Both the position numbers and the translations under genes were made by a program. Positions 13,863-19,900 of a stretch of DNA of 30,181 nucleotides are shown here, one piece after another. Location: positions 1-30,181 of the IMG/VR virus record IMGVR_UViG_3300043409_002084. The stretch is one strand, 5' to 3'. Below the pieces are notes generated by a model. That model was not told where the DNA came from and did no database searches. It saw only the letters and a program-made list of their open reading frames with translations. Position 1 is the first letter of the stretch, and each line of letters opens with the position of its first letter. Source of the stretch: a virus.

Positions 13863-14033
13863 ATGAAAACCAACGACCAACGTATCTACTACGTCGCACT
13901 ACACCCCAACGGAAAAGCGTTCGCCTCATTCTGCGGAGCAAACGCCAAGCGAGATGCCGCCCGCGCCGCAGGCAAAACAGGGAGTGTGAGACGCGTTACC
14001 GGTGCTGACCTTGATCGGCTGATGCGCCGCTAA
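13863..14033 (+). CDS. Small hypothetical cassette protein, last gene before terminator
   Basis: The encoded 56 residues are basic (MKTNDQRIYYVALHPNGKAF, then ASFCGANAKRDAARAAGKTG, VRRVTGADLDRLMRR). The pattern of two strands and a helix resembles the neighbour at 13,652, so the two may be distant duplicates. The ATG at 13,863 follows TCCACCC. A strong hairpin terminator begins 15 bases after its stop, so this is the end of the first cassette unit. Confidence 0.55.
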   Translation: MKTNDQRIYYVALHPNGKAFASFCGANAKRDAARAAGKTGSVRRVTGADLDRLMRR

Positions 14034-14048
14034 CAGACCGCGCCCCAC

Positions 14049-14080
14049 GGGCCGCCCCTCACCGGGCGGCCCTTTCTTTT
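14049..14080 (+). terminator. Rho-independent terminator
   Basis: GGGCCGCCC (14,049-14,057) pairs perfectly with GGGCGGCCC (14,064-14,072) around a 6-base loop and is followed by TTTCTTTT. The 9-bp GC-only stem plus U tract is a textbook intrinsic terminator for the rightward cassette. Confidence 0.85.
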
Positions 14081-14194
14081 GCCCACGTGCCCGCGCCCGA
14101 GCCCGCCCACGTGCTCGCCCACGTGCTTGCCCACGTCCATACCCCACCGCGCCCACGTCCAAACCCCACCGCGCCCACGTCCAGACCCCACCGC
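14081..14194 (+). repeat. Tandem GCCCACGT repeat array
   Basis: Three 22-base units are at 14,129-14,150, 14,151-14,172 and 14,173-14,194. Each begins GCCCACGTCC and ends CCCCACCGC, with one variable base. They are preceded by 12-base units GCCCACGTGCTC (14,105) and GCCCACGTGCTT (14,117) and by GCCCACGTGC at 14,081. The shared core GCCCACGT appears six times in about 100 bases. No gene is supported here; a minus-strand frame across it is a shadow. Candidate roles are protein-binding iterons or a second origin-like element. Confidence 0.75.
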
Positions 14195-14220
14195 GCCGCA
14201 CCGTTTTAAACGCCCCACCT

Positions 14221-14300
14221 AATTTAACATATGTAAAACCGTTGCTTGCTTCTACCAAAACCAATCTTTAAAACCTTTAAACCTTGTTCAGACAAGGGCC
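14221..14300 (+). promoter_or_regulatory. Control region of the second cassette unit (copy C)
   Basis: AATTTAACATATGTAAAA (14,221-14,238) repeats the motif at 11,505-11,522. The AT-rich stretch that follows (ATCTTTAAAACCTTTAAACC near 14,265-14,284) is a looser relative of the 40-base block. CCTTGT (14,282-14,287) and ACAAGG (14,292-14,297) form an inverted repeat three bases before the ATG at 14,301. This looks like a promoter with operators, and a likely target of the nearby RHH-like proteins. Confidence 0.55.
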
Positions 14301-14786
14301 ATGAGCTCCGCCGTCAAATTGACCAAACTGGTTGGCTTCCACGCCGACACCGACATGCAAGCCACCATCTACCGCCGCGCGGCAGAGGTGGCCGAGGGTA
14401 ACGCATCGGCTTATCTCCGGCGCCTAGCGGTCGCCGACATCACCGCCGCCGGGGCACGGCCCACCGGCGTGCAATCCGATATCCTCGCGCGCCTAGCCGC
14501 GCTCTACCGCCCGCGCATTGCCGCGCAGCTCGCCGAGCTCCTCACCCGCGCGCAGATCGATCAGCCCGCGCTCCTTGAGAATTTGCTTTTAGAATTGTTT
14601 ACTACCCTGGCAGCGGGTCACACCGCCGCCGAAATCCACATTCACAATACCCCAAATGCTACCCCGGCTCCGATGGCTCTCCTGCTCCCTCCTCTCCCTG
14701 TTGCGGAAATTCTCGACGCTAAACAAAAACTCGCCGCCGCCGCCCGCACCAACGCTCGCGCATCCGCTCGGCAGTCTCGAAAATGA
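14301..14786 (+). CDS. RHH-like protein, possible regulator
   Basis: The product has 161 residues. The first 50 (KLTKLVGFHADTDMQATIYR, then EVAEGNASAYLRRLAVADI) fit a ribbon-helix-helix: a short strand, a helix, the turn GN-S, and a second helix. Residues 55-115 are all-helical and Leu/Ala-rich (LARLAALYRPRIAAQLAELL) and could mediate oligomerisation. A Pro-rich stretch and a basic C-terminus (RTNARASARQSRK) follow. The organisation resembles plasmid mobilisation accessory or repressor proteins. It follows the copy C control region and precedes the poly-G gene by 7 bases. Confidence 0.6.
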   Translation: MSSAVKLTKLVGFHADTDMQATIYRRAAEVAEGNASAYLRRLAVADITAAGARPTGVQSDILARLAALYRPRIAAQLAELLTRAQIDQPALLENLLLELFTTLAAGHTAAEIHIHNTPNATPAPMALLLPPLPVAEILDAKQKLAAAARTNARASARQSRK

Positions 14787-14793
14787 CAAGGCC

Positions 14794-15180
14794 ATGATTT
14801 TCGACCTCCGGGGCCGGTTGCTCTGGATGTCTCCGGCGTTTGGGGCCGGCAGCCCCTCACCCGGCCGCCTCGTTGGATTGCGTTGGATTGAGTTTATTGA
14901 GACCTGCGATCAATTACGCGTCATGCGTTGGCTCGTGTCCGCCGAGTGCGCGCTCGGTATTGAGTTCCGAGCCATGAACCCATTTGACGGCACGCGCCTG
15001 CATAGTTTTTACCGCAAGATCCCCTACGGCGGCCGCTGGCTCGTCTTAAGCGAATCAGTCCCCTTGTCCCTCGTGCCCCCGCAAAAAGAGTTTGATTTCT
15101 CGACGCTAGAAACCGATAACGACGGCAGTATTGAAGAACCGGATACCTATGAGGGGGGGGGGGGGGGGGGGGGGGGGTAA
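14794..15180 (+). CDS. PAS-like protein with poly-glycine C-terminus
   Basis: The encoded 128 residues start MIFDLRGRLLWMSPAFGAG. The order (FDLRGRLLWMSPAF, VGLRWIEFIETCDQLRVMRW, IEFRAMNPFDG, FYRKIPYGGRWLVLSE) resembles a PAS sensor fold: an N-terminal strand, helices containing a WIEFI..D motif, and a final three-stranded sheet. The match is by eye only. The C-terminus reads YE followed by eight Gly encoded by the run of 25 G at 15,153-15,177, then TAA. A change of one G would alter the end of the protein. It forms a pair with the RHH-like gene upstream and is convergent with the integrase. Confidence 0.6.
   Translation: MIFDLRGRLLWMSPAFGAGSPSPGRLVGLRWIEFIETCDQLRVMRWLVSAECALGIEFRAMNPFDGTRLHSFYRKIPYGGRWLVLSESVPLSLVPPQKEFDFSTLETDNDGSIEEPDTYEGGGGGGGG
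15153..15177 (+). repeat. Homopolymeric tract of 25 G
   Basis: A single run of 25 G ends the preceding gene just before its TAA. It is by far the longest homopolymer in the window. Such tracts slip during replication and are also error-prone in sequencing, so the true length is uncertain. A tract one base shorter would add 12 different residues ending at TAG; one base longer would read on about 57 residues to a TGA at 15,348, antisense to the integrase 3' end. Confidence 0.9.
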
Positions 15181-15210
15181 ACCCACCCCACCCCCCGCGC
15201 CCAGCGCCGC

Positions 15211-16497
15211 CTAGCGTGCCCCTACCGCGCCCAGCGCCGGCATTGCCCGAAAGCCGCCCCGGTTGCCGGTGTAATTCTGCTCGGTCGTTTTCTCATCCGT
15301 GTGCCGCGCAAACCGCGCGGCCGTCTTATTGCCGTAGAGTTGCCCCATGAGTGAAATGGCCTTGCCCCGCAGCCGATACGTGGTCTTGCCCCTGCGCTTC
15401 TCGACTCCGCAAGACTGCAAAAATTGGCTCGCCCCATAGTAGGCTGCCTCGATCCGCTTCGTTACGGTTGTCCCCGGCACAATAAAATCCTGACCCTTCT
15501 GCCCCAGATGCTGCACGCTCGCGAGATCCGCCCACACCTCCACCCGCACCGGCACGAGTCCATCACTCTGCTTGCTCAGATGCTCGCCGGCCGACTCCAA
15601 CCGAAACCCCCGCACCTGCGCGCCGTTGTCGTCGGTCTCGACCGCGCCGAGCCAACTCCACCGCGCCGCCACGGCCTCGATATTACGGATGCCCGCAAAG
15701 AACATCAGCGTCACGGCCGCCCACGCTCCGGGGTCGCGTTCCTTGAGCCCCGGCAGTTCGGCCGCGACCTTGGCAAACACGGCATCGCTAAGAGGCTCCG
15801 GCGGCGCCGCCGGCTTGGCCTTGAGCTTGCGCACGTCGAGCCAACCCAACACCGCATCATGCACCCGCAATCCATGAATGTGATACGCCTCGCGCGCTGC
15901 CCGCGAGAACACTCCGCTCGTATTGGCGAGCATCTGATTGAGGTTCCGCTTGGTGCGCTCGTGCGCCTCCGCGTTCTGCGGCCCCAACGGGCGCCCCTTT
16001 GCATCGCTCGGCAGATGCGCGCGCGCGCTCGCCATCTCCCGCATCTGTCTCCACTTTAGCCTTACGTCGCGCGTCAGCAGCTCCGTGCTCACCGTGCGCC
16101 AATCCTTATCCGGCCAGCACTCCCCTGCCATTGTGCCCAGCTCGCGCGCGCACCGGTCGCGCGTATGCTGCCGGCCATTCGGCCACGTCAGATAAAAATC
16201 CACCACCTCGCCGAGGGTGGCCCAATCGCGCTTGATCCCCAGCGGCTCGGCTCGATCCGTCTGCACCTCAGCCCGCCACGCATCCACCCACGGCACGGCG
16301 ACGGCCAGCGCATCGCGCAAATCTCCGCGCTTCGTGGAGCGTTTAAACTGCCGCACTTGGCGACTGATCGGGTGAGTGATGCTCTTACGCACCCACCACA
16401 CCCCGCCGACCAATTTCAAACCATACTCTTCCGCCATCTGATTAAGCCGAGACGGCGACGACGACGCCAACGCTCGCGCGAGGATTTCGGGGATCAT
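15211..16497 (-). CDS. int: Tyrosine integrase
   Basis: The 428-residue product has the tyrosine recombinase layout: an N-terminal arm/core-binding region to about residue 230, then the catalytic domain. Box I is MFFAGIRNIEAVAARW with Arg271. The second Arg is Arg377 in TYRLRGKAISLMG, where the usual H-x-L-R is Y-R-L-R. ARFARHTDEKTTEQNYTG carries His399 and the nucleophile Tyr409. Lys309 (HLSKQSDG) could be the beta-hairpin lysine. It would insert and excise the phage at an attachment site. Start choice is between 16,497 and 16,434 (MAEEYGLK). A TAAAAT at 16,545-16,540 and the GGGCGGAT pair lie just upstream, suggesting control of int at attP. Confidence 0.85.
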   Translation of the reverse strand: MIPEILARALASSSPSRLNQMAEEYGLKLVGGVWWVRKSITHPISRQVRQFKRSTKRGDLRDALAVAVPWVDAWRAEVQTDRAEPLGIKRDWATLGEVVDFYLTWPNGRQHTRDRCARELGTMAGECWPDKDWRTVSTELLTRDVRLKWRQMREMASARAHLPSDAKGRPLGPQNAEAHERTKRNLNQMLANTSGVFSRAAREAYHIHGLRVHDAVLGWLDVRKLKAKPAAPPEPLSDAVFAKVAAELPGLKERDPGAWAAVTLMFFAGIRNIEAVAARWSWLGAVETDDNGAQVRGFRLESAGEHLSKQSDGLVPVRVEVWADLASVQHLGQKGQDFIVPGTTVTKRIEAAYYGASQFLQSCGVEKRRGKTTYRLRGKAISLMGQLYGNKTAARFARHTDEKTTEQNYTGNRGGFRAMPALGAVGAR

Positions 16498-16510
16498 GCC
16501 CGAAACGAAT

Positions 16511-16529
16511 GGGCGGATAGTGGGCGGAT
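16511..16529 (+). repeat. Left paired GGGCGGAT site (integrase arm-type candidate)
   Basis: GGGCGGATAGTGGGCGGAT comprises two direct copies of GGGCGGAT 11 bases apart. It lies 13 bases before the integrase ATG and about 100 bases to the left of the tRNA-like core. An identical arrangement lies to the right at 16,713-16,731. Confidence 0.65.
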
Positions 16530-16606
16530 TTCAAGTCCAATTTTAGCGCACTTTGATCTACTTTGACACTTGACCAATACAGGATTTCAGCCCACTTTCT
16601 CCTCTG

Positions 16607-16669
16607 TAGCAGGCGTTTTACCACTGAGATTTTGCCCGATGGTGTAATGGTAGCACAGGTGACTTTGAC
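16607..16669. other. Candidate attP core: opposed tRNA-like half sequences
   Basis: On the plus strand, 16,633-16,669 reads like the 5' half of a tRNA-Gln: acceptor TGCCCGA, D arm GGTGTAATGGTAGCAC, anticodon-arm start GGTGA and loop CTTTGAC with anticodon TTG. It then diverges, and no T arm or 3' acceptor follows. On the minus strand, 16,628-16,607 reads CTCAGTGGTAAAACGCCTGC, like the D arm and anticodon stem of a different tRNA. Both break off near the anticodon loop. This is not a working tRNA gene; an integration site adjacent to int is the best explanation. Confidence 0.6.
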
Positions 16670-16679
16670 GCCCCTGTTT

Positions 16680-16958
16680 TTATGGCTCTCTGAGAGGTAA
16701 TCCGCCGACGATGGGCGGATTTTGGGCGGATATTACTTCGAGAAGTTGTAGTTTCCCGTTCACCACTGCGGCCACCTCCACCCGGCCCGTCATCGTGTCG
16801 CACCGCGTGACGCTCGCGCCCTGCTGCGTAAACGTGTACCGGCCCACTTGCGCCGCGCTTCCCGCCTCACTCGCCCGCCCGCGCACCCACCACCCCACCG
16901 ACGCCACGTTCCCCGCCACACTCACGGCCAGCGCCCACGCCATCAGCTTCGGATTCAT
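16680..16958 (-). CDS. Small membrane-anchored protein
   Basis: The encoded 92 residues start MNPKLMAWALAVSVAGNVAS. Residues 5-24 form one hydrophobic segment (LMAWALAVSVAGNVASVGWW). The rest is soluble, with RYTFTQQGASVTRCDTMTGR and VEVAAVVNGKLQLLEVIS looking like a small beta sandwich. It is last in the right-hand minus-strand unit, 39 bases after the 1,928-residue gene. Its final codons overlap the right GGGCGGAT pair. The function is unknown; a lysogenic conversion or superinfection-exclusion protein, or a small virion protein, is possible. Confidence 0.6.
   Translation of the reverse strand: MNPKLMAWALAVSVAGNVASVGWWVRGRASEAGSAAQVGRYTFTQQGASVTRCDTMTGRVEVAAVVNGKLQLLEVISAQNPPIVGGLPLREP
16713..16731 (+). 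repeat. Right paired GGGCGGAT site (integrase arm-type candidate)
   Basis: GGGCGGATTTTGGGCGGAT has the same orientation and spacing as the left site and lies 44 bases to the right of the tRNA-like core. It falls inside the last codons of the membrane-protein gene at 16,680-16,958. Confidence 0.65.
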
Positions 16959-16997
16959 CCCGCAGCCCTGACACCACCGCACCCCGTTCGCAAGACC

Positions 16998-19900
16998 TCA
17001 CTTCACCATCTGCCGCACCACTTCCGGCGTCAGGAGCCGCTTGCGGGCCAGCTCGTGCAAATACTCCAGGCGCTGCGTCTCGCTCTGCTCCCCCATCCGC
17101 AGCCGGATATAGGCCGCCCGCTTGTCAGGATCGAGCGCCGCCACGAGCTTGTCGCGCTGCGTCACCCCGCGCGCGTCGTCGAGCATCGCCCCCTTGACCG
17201 TCGCAATAAACGCCGGGTTCTTCGTGACCTCCGCCACAAACGCGCCGAGCTGTTCGGCCGCCGGTTTCGCGCGGATCTCCGCGAGCAACTCGGCGCCGGT
17301 CTTGGCGTGCAGCCGTTCGCCAGGCGTGTAGCGACCCTCCAGCGCACCCAGCGCGATTTCGGCCGGCACCCCACCCTTGCGCAGCCACCCCACCGTTTTC
17401 TCCTCGTCGTAGCCGAGCACGCGCGCATCGGCGATGTATTGCGTCAGATCCTTGAACACGACTTGCCGGCGTTGCTCGCCGATTTGGTAGGCGGCATCGA
17501 CTTTCTCGGGCGCGTTGGCCTCTTCGCGGCGCCGCACGCCGGCATAGCTGCTGTGGACCTCCGCCAGGCGGCGAGACATGTCGAAGGCTTCGCGCTCAAA
17601 CCGATACGGCAGATTGACGCGGTTGATGCGCCGGCCAAAGAGCCGCTGCATCGCATCGCCGAGCGTGTACACCTGACCATCCGGCCCGGTTTCGCCTTTG
17701 TAACCCTTGGCGATCCGCGAGAGACTGTTCAGGAAGCCGGGGCTGTAAGCCCGATCCGCCAGGTAGGAGATGCGGTCGTTGGCTTGTTTGGCCGCGCTGT
17801 CTTCCGGTGAGGAGATTTGCCGGCCGCGCTCGGTGCGGTTCAGCAGGGTTTCGAGGCCGGGGTTGAGGAGCACGCTGCCCCCGCCAAACGTCTCTTGCCC
17901 GGCCTTCAAGAAGTTGGTGGCCGCCTGCTCCAGCGATTCGCCGCGCGCCGCGGCCGAGCCGCCCGCCAGGAGCACGGCTTGCGGGTTCACGTAACTCTGA
18001 TTCATGTAGGCGATGTTGTCGCCCTCGCGGCCCTGGTAGATGAGCGATTGGTTGCGGTCCCACGGCGCGAACCGGCGGCGGTAGGCCGCATCTTGCTCGG
18101 GGCTGATCCCCTCTTTGCGCATCGACCACGCCGCGACGGCCCCGGTGCCGGCCGCGGCAGCGAGAAACGCGGCCAGCCGGCGCGCGCCCACGGCCACGAG
18201 CGCCTGATTGTTCGTCGCCGCGCCCTTGGTCATGTCGTCTTTCGCGATGCGCGCGATGTTGAAGGCGTGGCGGAATTGTTCGTAGGGGAAATTGACGAAC
18301 GTGCCGAGGATGCCGGCCGTCGAGGCTTTGCGCAACGTCTCGGGGATCATTGCGTAGTTCGTGGTCGTGCTGCGCACTACGCGCGCGGCGTAGGCTTCGA
18401 GTTCCGCCTCGGCCATGGCGGGAAACGCTTTGCGGTAGGCGGCCTTCTCGGCCTGAAACCACATGTAGCGCATGACGTTTTCGCTGGAGGCGTAGGAGCG
18501 GCCGAGGGTGAGCATCGTGCGCTTGGCGCCGCGCTGCGTGGTCTCGCCCCAGGCCATTTCGAGGCCGCGTTGGAAATCCGCACTACTGCCCTGCCCGGCC
18601 AGGCCGAGGCGCTGCATCTTGGCGTAGATGGCGGCGGTGGTGGCACGGCCGGCCGGAGTCTGCGGATTCCAGCCGGTGCCGAGTTCTTCGAGGCCCACGA
18701 GCACGGCATCCTTCCACGCCGGGCCGTTGGCCATGATGCGCACGTTGCCGTTCTTGAGCCCATCGACCACGGCGCCGATGCCGTTCGGCACCCAGCTCTC
18801 GGGGTTGAGCACGGTCTTGGAAAACTTGGCGAGCGTCGTCGCGCCGGCGAGCGTGCGCCAGACGAGGCTTTGTTCGCTCTGCCCGGCGGTGGCGGCTTCG
18901 AGGGCTTCGCGGAGTTCGGGCGTGGTCCAGAGGCCGGCGAGCGGGCCCACGGCCGGAGCGTCGGCGTCCTTGGCGAGCTGCACGATATGGCCGAGGCTCG
19001 GCTCGGACTGCGGCGAGAAATGCCCCATCTGCTGCCCGATGCGGGCGAGGTTCTTTTGTGTCTCGTGCGTCTCGATCAGGCGGGCCATGCGCGGCACGGT
19101 CTGGCCGAGGAGTTCGACCGGCTCGGTGATTTCGCCCAGCAGGGCGAGCGTGGGCGCGTCGAGGGCCTTGCGCGGCCTGAACGAGTCGCGGTTCTGGCGC
19201 AGGAGCGAGCCCGTCATCACAAACTCTTCGGCGTTGCGGCGGTCGAGGAGTTCGAGGGCGAGGTCTTGCGCGTCTTGCGGGGTCTGGGTCGGGTTGGCCG
19301 CGAGGTAGGCCGCCTGCCAGTCGTCGATCACCTTTTGCTCGGGGCGCCAGCCGGGCGATTGGAAGATGCGAAACGCGCGCCGGAGGTAGCTGCCTTTGTT
19401 GGCGTTGATCGTATCGGCGAGGGTGCCGGTCGCGAGGCCGGAGATGATGAGCTTGTCGGAGAGTTCGTCGAGGGCGGCGCGCGCTTCGGTGGCGGCGGCG
19501 GCGAGGCTCGGGCGCACGGCGGGGATCTTGGCCGTGAGGAATTGCCAGACTTCATTGGCCGCGGCGGTGGGATTGGCCTCTTTGCGCAGGGCGATTTCGA
19601 GGGCGCGCTGGGCATTGTTGCCGCGGTGGCCGGTGGCGGCCACGGCGCCGGGCTTGAGGATCAGTTGCTCGCGGAGGTCGAACGGGATCGTGGCCTCGGG
19701 AAACGCGCGCCGGCCGACGGACGTGGTGGAAAACGTCGCGCGGCCGAGCATCTTGGCCAGGGCGGGGCTGGCGGACACGCCGAGCAGGCCGCCGGCCAGG
19801 GCATAGCCGGCGCGCTCCTCGGGGGTATCGGCCAACAGCGTGCCGACGGCAGCCCCGGCCACGCCGCGCGCAGCGGCAAAGCCGACGGCGCGCATCACCT

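Noticed and set aside
14081-14194. CRISPR array
   Set aside because: The units are tandem, without unique spacers of regular length, and no cas gene is present. They fit protein-binding repeats better.
13926-14264. Minus-strand 112-codon frame over the terminator and repeat array
   Set aside because: Its translation is an Arg/Gly repeat created by the DNA repeats and crosses a clear intrinsic terminator of the plus-strand unit.
16633-16718. Complete phage tRNA-Gln
   Set aside because: Only the 5' half matches. No T arm follows, the anticodon stem does not close, and the weak acceptor match to GATGGGCG near 16,710 is too far away and overlaps a repeat.
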